Source: Urechidicola sp.
GTDB lineage: Bacteria; Bacteroidota; Bacteroidia; Flavobacteriales; Flavobacteriaceae
Assembly: GCA_028599075.1 (NCBI GenBank)
Contig: JAQRMW010000226.1
Coordinates: forward strand, 1-32,675
Direction of reading: 5' to 3'
Length of the DNA stretch: 32,675 nt
This document shows positions 1 through 7,136 of the stretch, in pieces. Each line of letters starts with the position of its first letter. Position 1 is the stretch's first letter. The notes under the pieces are model-generated. The model did not search any database. It saw only the letters and a list, made by a program, of their open reading frames with translations, and was not told where the DNA came from. Both the position numbers and the translations under genes were made by a program.

Positions 1-216
1 TGAGAAATGTGCTACTAAAAAAGCAGAATGCAAAGCAAAATGTGCTTCTAAAGATGGCAAAAAATGTGCTGATGCTAAATGCAGCAAAGACTGTACAGAT
101 AAAGACTGTGAGAAATGTGCTACTAAAAAAGCAGAATGCAAAGCAAAATGTGCTTCTAAAGATGGCAAAAAATGTGCTGATGCTAAATGCAGCAAAGACT
201 GTACAGATAAAGACTG
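1..216 (+). repeat. Two identical 108-bp tandem units
   Basis: Bases 1-108 and 109-216 are the same sequence without a mismatch. A third copy begins at 217 and diverges after about 14 bases, then matches again in part. The unit length is a multiple of three, so copy number can change without breaking the frame of the Cys-rich protein. The array probably extends left of the window. Confidence 0.9.
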
Positions 217-295
217 TGAGAAATGTGCTGCTAAAAAAGCAGAATGTAAAGCTAAATGCGCTGCTAAAAAAGTCGTTAGTGATTCTATAAAATAA
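2..295 (+). CDS. Cys/Lys-rich tandem-repeat protein, C-terminal part
   Basis: This is the 3' part of a gene that enters from the left edge. Frame 2 is read through to TAA at 293-295, giving 97 visible residues. It consists of a 36-residue unit with seven cysteines per unit, spaced CX6CX3CX7CX4CX3CX4C and then CX2C into the next unit. Nearly all other residues are Lys, Ala, Asp, Ser or Thr. Units at 1-108 and 109-216 are identical at the DNA level. A third, partial and diverged unit follows and ends in VVSDSIK. The composition recalls metallothionein-like or other metal-binding Cys-rich proteins, but no known family was recognised and the N-terminus (possible signal peptide) is outside the window. 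A second open frame (9-290) covers the same DNA, but only frame 2 gives the regular Cys pattern. Metal binding is inference; the frame choice is well supported. Confidence 0.75.
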   Translation, partial: EKCATKKAECKAKCASKDGKKCADAKCSKDCTDKDCEKCATKKAECKAKCASKDGKKCADAKCSKDCTDKDCEKCAAKKAECKAKCAAKKVVSDSIK

Positions 296-311
296 TCATT
301 AATAAAACTAG

Positions 312-341
312 AAAAAAGCTTCCAAAATTGGAAGCTTTTTT
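312..341. terminator. Bidirectional intrinsic terminator
   Basis: A perfect inverted repeat (stem 312-325 with 328-341, core AGCTTCCAA/TTGGAAGCT) is flanked by A6 on the left and T6-7 on the right. It lies between the + strand Cys-rich gene (stop 295) and the - strand ctaA (stop at 341-343). It can therefore terminate both convergent transcripts. Confidence 0.85.
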
Positions 342-1396
342 TATGCTTTTTTACGAAGTGAAAAATGTAAAAAGAGAAGGCTTATAAAAAATAAAACCCC
401 TACTAACTGATGTGTCACACCATAGAATAATGGAATACCAACATCGATACTTAACAATGTAAGCACTCCTAAAATTACTTGTAAAATTACAAGAGCAACT
501 GAAGTTTTTAACCAATTCTTAGCAAGTAAATAGACGTTTTTAATACTCTTAATAAACATCACAATTGTAAGAATCAAAACTAAATAAGCTAACATGCGAT
601 GTGTAAACTGCACAAAGGCATGAGCAAAAATAAAGCTGTCATAATTGGTTAAGTTGTGCCAATTCCAATTGCTCGATTTTAACAAAACATCTGGTATAAA
701 AGTACCATTCATATCTGGCCAAGTTGGAAAATATAGTCCAGCTTTCATCCCAGACATCAAACCTCCAAAAATTAATTGTATAAAAGTAAATGCAATTATA
801 AGGGTTAAAATTTTCGGCACTCCAATACCACTTGAATTACTCTTATAATTGTAAACATCTGCAATTGTTTTAACCATTGCACCTATACTTAAAACAGCTA
901 ACATAAAATGCAAACTCAATTTGTAAGCATCTACCCAAGGCCTATCAACGAGCCCGCTCATTACCATAATCCAACCTGCTGAAGCTGTTAATGCAGTAAA
1001 AAATATAACAAGTCCTAATCGCTTTATCAAATACCAGTTCATCTGTCTTTTAATAATAAAAGCTATGAATGGTATTAAAAAAACAAATCCTAAAATTCGT
1101 ACCCAAAGCCTATGAGCATATTCCCAAAAATAAATAAACTTAAAATCGGATAAGTTGAAATCAGAATTTATCTTATGGTATTGAGGGGTTTGTTTGTACA
1201 AATCAAAAGCATCGTTCCATTGCTCATAATTCAAAGGTGGAATCACACCACTCACAATATCCCAACGGGTAATTGAAAGCCCCGACCCAGTTAATCTTGT
1301 GATACCTCCAAGAATTACTTGTCCAATTAGCATGACCAAACCTGTAATTAGCCAAATTCTAATTGTTTTATTGAATTGATATTTATTTGTACTCAT
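341..1396 (-). CDS. ctaA: Heme A synthase (COX15/CtaA family)
   Basis: Converts heme O to heme A for aa3-type cytochrome oxidase in the inner membrane. The 351-residue protein shows the family signature GGITRLTGSGLSI close to the first membrane span. It has four conserved histidines in the contexts EYAHRLW, LSLHFML, FTHRMLAY and VTHQLVG, which are the expected heme ligands of the two halves, and about eight hydrophobic segments. The frame is open up to an ATG at 1420, but I prefer the ATG at 1394-1396 (MSTNKYQF). Its first base is the last base of the gldD stop (TAATG), typical of translational coupling, whereas the upstream ATG would overlap gldD by 25 bases and add a poorly supported leader. 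It is the last gene of the mutY-ssb-gldE-gldD-ctaA run and ends at a strong terminator. Confidence 0.9.
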   Translation of the reverse strand: MSTNKYQFNKTIRIWLITGLVMLIGQVILGGITRLTGSGLSITRWDIVSGVIPPLNYEQWNDAFDLYKQTPQYHKINSDFNLSDFKFIYFWEYAHRLWVRILGFVFLIPFIAFIIKRQMNWYLIKRLGLVIFFTALTASAGWIMVMSGLVDRPWVDAYKLSLHFMLAVLSIGAMVKTIADVYNYKSNSSGIGVPKILTLIIAFTFIQLIFGGLMSGMKAGLYFPTWPDMNGTFIPDVLLKSSNWNWHNLTNYDSFIFAHAFVQFTHRMLAYLVLILTIVMFIKSIKNVYLLAKNWLKTSVALVILQVILGVLTLLSIDVGIPLFYGVTHQLVGVLFFISLLFLHFSLRKKA

Positions 1397-1968
1397 TATT
1401 TTATTGATTGATTTTTCCATTCAATGTTTTCCATCAAATTTTTGATATCCATTTCAATATATTTTATTGTGGGTAAAATAGAATCATAGTTTGGTTTTAC
1501 CTTAAAATACAAAGCTCCGAATAGCACATTCTTTACACTATCAGTGGCATGAAATTGTATGTTAGATGCAACATCACCTTCTACATTTATTATTTTTCCA
1601 AAAATCTTTTTTTGATAATCTACAAAAGGTCGTGCATTGATAACATCAGCTTTTACGGTGTGCTCATACGTTAATTTCTCAACTTCTTTTAGCACATCTA
1701 TTAAGTTATTATCGACTTCTCGGTATGTTAAATGGATGGTTGCTTTTAAATTTGGATAGTGAATTTTTGCCCAACAATTATTTTGAAAATCAATTTGAGA
1801 AATTTGAGAAATTTGTATGTTATATGGGCAATCAGAAATTACTTTTTGATAGCTAGCCTCAGGATAATTTAAGCGTAAAAAAGCCTTTGGCTTTGGTAAG
1901 ACTTCGCCGTCAGTACATGAAATGCACAAAGTTAGAATTGAAAGTAAAACTGTTATTTTAATCTTCAT
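1396..1968 (-). CDS. gldD: Gliding motility lipoprotein GldD
   Basis: A 190-residue lipoprotein with a signal peptide ending in the lipobox-like LCISC (lipidated Cys18), followed by TDGEVLPKPKAFLRLNYPEASY, here written in part as PKAFLRLNYP, which is typical of GldD. In Flavobacterium johnsoniae GldD is required for gliding and works with the type IX secretion/gliding apparatus. The gene follows gldE with an 11-base overlap, the same order as in F. johnsoniae, which supports the assignment. Its stop codon overlaps the ctaA start. The exact biochemical role of GldD is not established. Confidence 0.9.
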   Translation of the reverse strand: MKIKITVLLSILTLCISCTDGEVLPKPKAFLRLNYPEASYQKVISDCPYNIQISQISQIDFQNNCWAKIHYPNLKATIHLTYREVDNNLIDVLKEVEKLTYEHTVKADVINARPFVDYQKKIFGKIINVEGDVASNIQFHATDSVKNVLFGALYFKVKPNYDSILPTIKYIEMDIKNLMENIEWKNQSIK

Positions 1969-3268
1969 TTAAAATTGGGTTGATTGTTACTTTTACTTGT
2001 TTCACTCTCCTTTTATCCATGGCCTCAACTTTAAACGTCAAGTGCTCAAATTTTAGTATTTCATCTTTTTTCGGAAACTTTTTTGAAATCTCTAAGATAA
2101 ATCCTGCCAAGGTTTCGGTCTCTCCTTTTTCTTCTTCAAAAAACTCTTCATCGATAGCAACCACTTTAGAAAAATCTTTGATAGATGTCTTTCCTTCAAA
2201 AACATAATTATGTTCGTCTATCTTAGAATACAGCAAATCTTCATCATCAAACTCATCAGTAATATCTCCCACAATTTCTTCAATAATATCCTCTAAAGTC
2301 ACTATTCCACTAGTACCCCCATATTCATCTACCACTACTGAGAGGTGTATTTTCTTTTCTTGAAACTCTTTTAACAAATCATCAAGCTTTTTATTTTCTG
2401 GCACAAAAATAGTCTTCCTTAATAAAGATTGCCACTTAAATTTTGTCTTAGATAGATGGGGTAATAAATCTTTAGCGTATAAAACTCCTGTTATATTGTC
2501 AATGTTTTTATTATACACAGGGTTTCTAGAATAACCATTTTTAATAATTTCTGACAGCACATTTTTATAAGTATCATCATCAGAAATAGCAAAAACATCT
2601 GTTCTAGGTTTCATGATTTGCACTGTTTCTGTTTTGCCAAAACTCACAATACCTTCTAATATTTTTTGTTCATCTTCGGTTGTTGCATTGTCTGATGTTA
2701 GCTCTAACGCTTGTGATAATTTTTCTACAGAAAAGCTAGATTTTTTTTGCCTCAATCTTTTTTCTACTATATTATTCAACCCCAATAATGGTTTACTAAA
2801 CGGACTTGTGATTACTGATAATACCCTAAGTGGATTCACCATAACTGTAGCAAATTTCATGGCATTTCTGCTAGCATATACTTTTGGTAAAACTTCACCA
2901 AAAAGTAATATTAAAAATGTAACTAAGATAACCTCAATTGCAAATTTGAGATATGCATTTGAAATTCCATAAAACAATTGCTCTCCTAAAAAAGCAAAAA
3001 TTAATACAATTAAAATATTGATAAAGTTATTAGAAATTAGAATTGTAGCAAGTAATTTTTGAGGGTGCTCTAAAATTTTCACCACCTTTTTTTGAAGCTT
3101 AGAATCTGATTCAGAAGCCTCATCCAATTCAGTTGACGAAAGAGAAAAGAAAGCAATTTCGGCTCCAGAAATAAAAGCAGAACAGCTTAACAAAATTAGA
3201 AGAGCCACTAATTTAATGACAAAATATTCATCGAAACTATCTAAAAAACTCAAGGGATCTGGATCCAA
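1958..3268 (-). CDS. gldE: Gliding motility-associated protein GldE (CNNM/CorC family)
   Basis: A 436-residue membrane protein. The N-terminal third has several membrane spans (CNNM/DUF21 domain, about residues 15-150). Two CBS domains follow (about 200-335) with the hallmark VVDEYGGTSGIVTLEDI near residue 310, and a C-terminal CorC/HlyC transporter-associated domain covers about 345-430. Relatives include hemolysin-C-like and Mg2+/Co2+ efflux-associated proteins. The position directly before gldD identifies it as GldE, which in F. johnsoniae is linked to GldB/GldD function. It overlaps gldD by 11 bases and follows ssb by 21 bases, so it is probably cotranscribed. Confidence 0.9.
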   Translation of the reverse strand: MDPDPLSFLDSFDEYFVIKLVALLILLSCSAFISGAEIAFFSLSSTELDEASESDSKLQKKVVKILEHPQKLLATILISNNFINILIVLIFAFLGEQLFYGISNAYLKFAIEVILVTFLILLFGEVLPKVYASRNAMKFATVMVNPLRVLSVITSPFSKPLLGLNNIVEKRLRQKKSSFSVEKLSQALELTSDNATTEDEQKILEGIVSFGKTETVQIMKPRTDVFAISDDDTYKNVLSEIIKNGYSRNPVYNKNIDNITGVLYAKDLLPHLSKTKFKWQSLLRKTIFVPENKKLDDLLKEFQEKKIHLSVVVDEYGGTSGIVTLEDIIEEIVGDITDEFDDEDLLYSKIDEHNYVFEGKTSIKDFSKVVAIDEEFFEEEKGETETLAGFILEISKKFPKKDEILKFEHLTFKVEAMDKRRVKQVKVTINPILNED

Positions 3269-3289
3269 TACTGTGGGTTTTAGTTTAAC

Positions 3290-3718
3290 TTAAAATGGCA
3301 AATCGTCCTTGTCTGAATCTTTGTTTTCAGTAGGAGGTGTTGGTTGAGGTTTAGGGCTTGATTGAGTTGGTGTATTCAGCTCTTTTTTTGTTGTTAAAAA
3401 TGTCATGTCAACAACATGAATTTCGGTCATGTATCTCTTTACACCTTCTGACTCCCATTGTCGAGTTTTGATACGTCCTTCACAATAAATCTTATCGCCT
3501 TTAGATAAATACTTTTCACAAATTTCAGCAAGCTTATTTCTAACAACAATGTTATGCCATTCAGTAGTTGTAATTTTTTCTCCCGTTTGTTTATTTGTGT
3601 AAGATTCGTTGGTAGCTAGTGGAAAACGCCCTATAGAATTTTTATCATCAAAATAATGGACTTTTACATCGTCTCCTAAATGACCAATTAACATTACCTT
3701 ATTTACTGTACCTGCCAT
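3290..3718 (-). CDS. ssb: Single-stranded DNA-binding protein
   Basis: A 142-residue SSB. The N-terminal OB-fold covers about residues 1-108 (NKVMLIGHLGDDVKVHYF at the start, WHNIVVRNKLAEICEKYLSKGD and EGRIKTRQW in the middle). A Pro/Gln-rich linker and the acidic tip DKDDLPF, the protein-interaction tail, follow. It binds single-stranded DNA in replication, repair and recombination. It starts 11 bases after mutY ends, so the two repair functions are probably on one mRNA with gldE-gldD. Confidence 0.95.
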   Translation of the reverse strand: MAGTVNKVMLIGHLGDDVKVHYFDDKNSIGRFPLATNESYTNKQTGEKITTTEWHNIVVRNKLAEICEKYLSKGDKIYCEGRIKTRQWESEGVKRYMTEIHVVDMTFLTTKKELNTPTQSSPKPQPTPPTENKDSDKDDLPF

Positions 3719-3729
3719 TTCATTTGTAT

Positions 3730-4797
3730 TTATACTTCAAAAGTACTAAAAATTTCTGTTCGTTTTAATTCTTCAATAAAATTATGAATGAGTATTGGAA
3801 CAGGAAAACCTTCAATACTTGTCCACTCAGTATTTACCGATTTATTTGAATTGGTTTTTACAATCCAGAATCTTGTATTTATATGTTGATGTGATAATTT
3901 ATGAACTATTAATTGTTGATTGAACTGTTTTATTAACACATCGCTTTCTTGAAATAATTCATTAAATTCAGCATGATTTACCAAATCAGTTTCATCAATA
4001 TTAGCTATTGATTCAATCAACGGAAATTCATATAGGTTTTGCCAAATTCCTTTACCTTCTCGTTTTCTTAAAATGGTTTTTTGGTCAGATGTGATGACTA
4101 CTAAATAATTAAAATATCGCTTTCTAACTTTTATTTTCTTATCTTTTATAGGCAACTTTTTTATCTCACTTTTTTGAAGCGCCACACAGCTACTATTCAA
4201 AGGGCATATACTACAATCAGGGTTTTGAGGTTTACACATTCTAGCGCCAAACTCCATAATTGCTTGATTGTGATTTGCAGAATTCTTAACATCAATCAAT
4301 TCTTGAGCGAGTTTTTTAAACTCTTTTATACCAGCAGTACTATTAATAGGTGTGGTAATGCCAAAATAGCGCGCCAAAACCCGATATACATTTCCGTCAA
4401 CAACAGCAGTAGGCTCATCAAAACAAATAGAAGCGATTGCAGATGCTGTGTAATCACCAACTCCTTTTAATTTTAAAAGTGATTTATAGTCAGAAGGAAA
4501 ATTACCATTCAATTGATCAACAATATACTTTGCCGAGGTGTGTAGGTTTCTCGCTCTTGAATAATATCCTAACCCTTGCCATAATTTTAATACTTGTTCT
4601 TCTTTAGCACTAGCTAAATCAAAAACAGTTGGAAAGTTCTTTACAAACGTTAAATAATAAGCTAAGCCTTGATCGACTCTGGTTTGCTGTAAAATAATTT
4701 CTGATAACCAAATAAAATAAGGATTTGCAGTATTGCGCCAAGGCAAATCACGCTTATTTTTTAAATACCAAGTAACTAGGGTTTTAGAGAATTTCAT
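3730..4797 (-). CDS. mutY: A/G-specific adenine DNA glycosylase
   Basis: Removes adenine mispaired with 8-oxoguanine. The 355-residue protein has the catalytic Glu33 in SEIILQQTRV. The helix-hairpin-helix is LKGVGDYTASAIAS (110-123), followed by catalytic Asp134 in VVDGNV. A complete [4Fe-4S] motif is present: Cys188, Cys195, Cys198 and Cys204 (CX6CX2CX5C). The C-terminal part (about 220-355) is the NUDIX-like domain that recognises 8-oxoG. It is the first gene of a five-gene minus-strand operon and is divergent from the HU gene across a 143-bp region. Confidence 0.96.
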   Translation of the reverse strand: MKFSKTLVTWYLKNKRDLPWRNTANPYFIWLSEIILQQTRVDQGLAYYLTFVKNFPTVFDLASAKEEQVLKLWQGLGYYSRARNLHTSAKYIVDQLNGNFPSDYKSLLKLKGVGDYTASAIASICFDEPTAVVDGNVYRVLARYFGITTPINSTAGIKEFKKLAQELIDVKNSANHNQAIMEFGARMCKPQNPDCSICPLNSSCVALQKSEIKKLPIKDKKIKVRKRYFNYLVVITSDQKTILRKREGKGIWQNLYEFPLIESIANIDETDLVNHAEFNELFQESDVLIKQFNQQLIVHKLSHQHINTRFWIVKTNSNKSVNTEWTSIEGFPVPILIHNFIEELKRTEIFSTFEV

Positions 4798-4816
4798 TTA
4801 TTTGAATCAACAGACA

Positions 4817-4824
4817 CAAAAATA
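4817..4824 (-). promoter_or_regulatory. Possible -7 box for the mutY operon
   Basis: Read on the minus strand this is TATTTTTG, matching the Bacteroidetes -7 consensus TAnnTTTG, 20 bases before the mutY start. No well-spaced -33 TTG/TTTG element was found, so the call is weak. Confidence 0.3.
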
Positions 4825-4881
4825 CATTAATTCAAACTTGAAAATAGAATATTTATCACTCTAAATTTTAACCGTTTACCC

Positions 4882-4911
4882 TTTGAAGTTCTATTAATTG
4901 TCATATATTTG
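4882..4911 (+). promoter_or_regulatory. Bacteroidetes-type promoter of the HU gene
   Basis: TTTG at 4882-4885 and TATATTTG at 4904-4911 match the -33 (TTTG) and -7 (TAnnTTTG) elements with an 18-base spacer. TATATTTG is followed directly by CA, as is common near flavobacterial start sites. A transcript would begin near 4917, about 24 bases before the HU start codon. Confidence 0.65.
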
Positions 4912-4940
4912 CAGTCTTAATTTTAAAAACCCTATTAATA

Positions 4941-5231
4941 ATGACAAAAGCAGATATAGTATCAAAAATTTCAGATAAATCTGGTATGGAAAAAGGAGAT
5001 GTTTTAGCAGCAGTTGAAGCATTTATGGATGAAGTAAAAGATTCTCTTGAAGGAGGTGAAAATGTTTATTTAAGAGGTTTTGGAAGTTTTATTGTTAAGC
5101 AAAGAGCTGAAAAAACTGGAAGAAATATTTCTAAGAACACAACTATCAAAATTCCTGCGCACAATATTCCAGCTTTCAAACCTGCAAAAGTATTTGTAGA
5201 GGGTGTAAAAAGCAAAGTTGCTGTAAAATAA
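4941..5231 (+). CDS. HU/IHF family DNA-binding protein
   Basis: A 96-residue nucleoid-associated histone-like protein. It begins MTKADIVSKISDKSGM, has the RGFGSF motif in the middle, then the DNA-binding beta-arm region GRNISKNTTIKIPAHNIPAF and FKPAK. The length matches the family, with a short basic tail. It probably bends and compacts DNA as a dimer. It has its own promoter. The next gene, encoding a 30-residue basic peptide, starts 40 bases downstream and is probably on the same transcript. Confidence 0.95.
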   Translation: MTKADIVSKISDKSGMEKGDVLAAVEAFMDEVKDSLEGGENVYLRGFGSFIVKQRAEKTGRNISKNTTIKIPAHNIPAFKPAKVFVEGVKSKVAVK

Positions 5232-5271
5232 TTTTATAGCGAGTACTAATTAAAAAAATAGTGTATTAATT

Positions 5272-5364
5272 ATGCCAAGTGGTAAAAAAAGAAAAAGAGC
5301 TAAGATCTCTACGCACAAGCGTAAGAAGAGAGCAAGAGCTAACAGACACAAAAAGAAGAAGTAA
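5272..5364 (+). CDS. 30-residue highly basic peptide
   Basis: ATG at 5272 opens a 30-codon frame ending in TAA at 5362. It begins MPSGKKRKRAKISTHKRKK and ends RANRHKKKK. Eleven Lys, six Arg and two His are present, with no Asp or Glu. It lies between the HU gene and rng, and a terminator hairpin overlaps its stop codon, so it sits at the end of a two-gene transcript. From memory, similar short basic peptides occur at this place in other Bacteroidetes, which would argue for a real gene. The composition suggests RNA or ribosome binding; a new small ribosomal protein (bL38) was reported in the F. johnsoniae ribosome structure, but I cannot say whether this is it. Function is inference. Confidence 0.75.
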   Translation: MPSGKKRKRAKISTHKRKKRARANRHKKKK

Positions 5365-5382
5365 GATTTATCTTACTTTTTC
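5356..5382 (+). terminator. Intrinsic terminator after the basic peptide gene
   Basis: AAGAAGTAAGA and TCTTACTTTTT form an 11-bp stem with one G-U pair around the loop TTTA. The 3' arm ends in a T-run. The 5' arm includes the last codons and the stop codon of the 30-residue peptide gene. Confidence 0.65.
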
Positions 5383-5440
5383 TTTGTAAAAAACACACGT
5401 TCTTTGAAAATGAAACATTGCAAAGTTGCAATAGTTTCTA

Positions 5441-5504
5441 AGGGTTTAAAAACCCTGTGTTAATTATTAACCTATCGATACAGGTTTAAAAAATTGTATT
5501 GATA
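5441..5504 (+). promoter_or_regulatory. Two stem-loops in the rng leader
   Basis: Hairpin 1 is AGGGTTT (5441-5447) with AAACCCT (5450-5456). Hairpin 2 is TATCGATACA (5473-5482) with TGTATTGATA (5495-5504), a 10-bp stem with one G-U pair and a 12-base loop. Both lie between the preceding terminator and the GTG start of rng and neither is followed by a T-run. They could be targets for feedback control by RNase E/G; this is inference. Confidence 0.45.
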
Positions 5505-5520
5505 TAAAAACCAAATCGGA

Positions 5521-7053
5521 GTGAAAACAGAATTAATTATAAGATCTAGTTCCTCTGATATTGATTTTGCCTTATTAAAAGGTGGTAAACTTATTGAATT
5601 AAATAAGGAAACAAATGATAACAAAATATCAGTTGGTGATATTTTTCTTGCAAAAACAGGAAAAACACTTACAGGTTTAAATGCAGCATTCGTTAATGTT
5701 GGCTATCAAAAAGATGGCTTTTTACATTACCATGATTTAGGTGCTCAATTGTTGTCCTTGTCAAAATTCATTAAAGGAGTAAACACAGGCAAACAAAAAG
5801 ATTTCACTTTAAAAAATTTCCATCTAGAAAAAGATATAGATAAAGGTGGAAAAATTAATGACGTACTTAAAACAGGACAAAATTTATTGGTTCAAATTGT
5901 AAAAGAACCAATTTCTACTAAAGGCCCTCGGTTAAATGCTGAGTTGTCTATAGCTGGTAGATATTTAGTTTTAGTTCCTTTTTCTAACCGAATTTCGGTG
6001 TCTCAAAAAATTGGAGACAATAAAGAAAAAGAGCGCTTAAAAAGGCTAATTAAAAGTATAAAACCTAAAAATTTTGGAGTTATCATCAGAACTGTTGCAA
6101 AAGATAAAAAAGTTGCAGAGTTAGATAGAGACTTAGAAAATTCTTTAGAGAGATGGGTGTCTATGTGCAAGCAAATTAAACGCTCACAAACACCGACCAA
6201 AGTTTTAAGTGAATTAAACAGAGCACACTCTATTTTAAGAGATGTGTTTAACGATTCTTTTACCAATATTATGGTAGATGATGAGCAGCTATATTTAGAG
6301 ATTAAAGACTATATAGCAGAAATTGCTCCAGAAAAAGAATCAATTGTGAAACTACACAAATCAAGTATTCCAATTTTTGAAAAGTTTGGAGTTGAACGAC
6401 AAATAAAAACATCGTTTGGCCAAACCGTATCAATGACTAAAGGGGCTTATTTAGTTATAGAACATACCGAAGCATTACATGTAATTGATGTAAATAGTGG
6501 TAACCGTTCTAACAAAGCTAAAACGCAAGCCGAAACAGCTTTAGAAGTTAATTTAATTGCTGCAACAGAAACTGCAAGACAATTACAATTACGAGATATG
6601 GGAGGAATTATTGTGGTTGATTTTATCGATATGCACAAAGCAGAAGATAGACAAAAGTTGTACGAACATTTAAGAAAAGAAATGTCGTTTGACCGTACCA
6701 AACACAAAATTTTACCTCCAAGCAAATTTGGTTTAGTTCAAATTACACGCCAACGAGTTAGACCAGAAATGGTAATAAAAACAAGAGAGCCAAATCCAAA
6801 TAAAAATGGAGAAGTTGAAGCTCCTATTGTTTTAGTTGATAAAATTGAACATGATCTTGATAAATTAATTAGTTTCAAGAACAATAAAAAGGTAGTGTTG
6901 AACGTGCACCCTTTTATTGCTTCTTACCTTAAACAAGGGTATCCATCTATACAAGTTAGATGGTTTTTAAAGTATAAAAAGTGGATCAAAATATTGCCGC
7001 GTGATGCTTACCAATATTTAGAATATCGTTTTAAAAAACAAAATGATAACTAA
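5521..7053 (+). CDS. rng: Ribonuclease E/G family protein
   Basis: A 510-residue endoribonuclease of the RNase E/G catalytic core, acting in mRNA decay and rRNA processing. An S1-like RNA-binding segment is at the N-terminus (about residues 38-130, GDIFLAKTGKTLTGLNAAFVNVG in part). The two metal-binding aspartates are Asp323 (VIDVNSGN) and Asp367 (IIVVDFIDM), and the motif FGLVQITRQRVRP follows. The start is GTG at 5521; no better ATG lies nearby and the N-terminus TELIIRSS fits the family. The zinc-link CPxCxG motif that joins protomers in E. coli RNase E is replaced by PNPNKNGE, and the protein has only one cysteine. There is no long C-terminal scaffold, so it is RNase G-like in length. Confidence 0.93.
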   Translation: MKTELIIRSSSSDIDFALLKGGKLIELNKETNDNKISVGDIFLAKTGKTLTGLNAAFVNVGYQKDGFLHYHDLGAQLLSLSKFIKGVNTGKQKDFTLKNFHLEKDIDKGGKINDVLKTGQNLLVQIVKEPISTKGPRLNAELSIAGRYLVLVPFSNRISVSQKIGDNKEKERLKRLIKSIKPKNFGVIIRTVAKDKKVAELDRDLENSLERWVSMCKQIKRSQTPTKVLSELNRAHSILRDVFNDSFTNIMVDDEQLYLEIKDYIAEIAPEKESIVKLHKSSIPIFEKFGVERQIKTSFGQTVSMTKGAYLVIEHTEALHVIDVNSGNRSNKAKTQAETALEVNLIAATETARQLQLRDMGGIIVVDFIDMHKAEDRQKLYEHLRKEMSFDRTKHKILPPSKFGLVQITRQRVRPEMVIKTREPNPNKNGEVEAPIVLVDKIEHDLDKLISFKNNKKVVLNVHPFIASYLKQGYPSIQVRWFLKYKKWIKILPRDAYQYLEYRFKKQNDN

Positions 7054-7080
7054 TTAAGGCATTGACAAATATCAAAGATG

Positions 7081-7117
7081 AAAATCCTATTACACTAGTT
7101 GTAATAGGATTTTTTTT
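7081..7117 (+). terminator. Intrinsic terminator of rng
   Basis: AAAATCCTATTACA (7081-7094) pairs with TGTAATAGGATTTT (7100-7113) around a 5-base loop, followed by more T. The patatin-like gene converges from the other side (stop at 7137), but on that strand the T-run is only four bases. Confidence 0.9.
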
Positions 7118-7136
7118 GTTTTAAACTTATTGATAT

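Noticed and set aside
1-216. Tandem repeats as a possible CRISPR array
   Set aside because: The units are contiguous and identical without spacers and encode a regular protein repeat; there are no cas genes.
9-290. 93-residue open frame beginning MLLKKQNAKQN over the left-edge repeat
   Set aside because: It is the +1 shadow of the Cys-rich frame (2-295). Only frame 2 is open from the window edge, has the regular cysteine pattern and ends in a normal C-terminus before the terminator.
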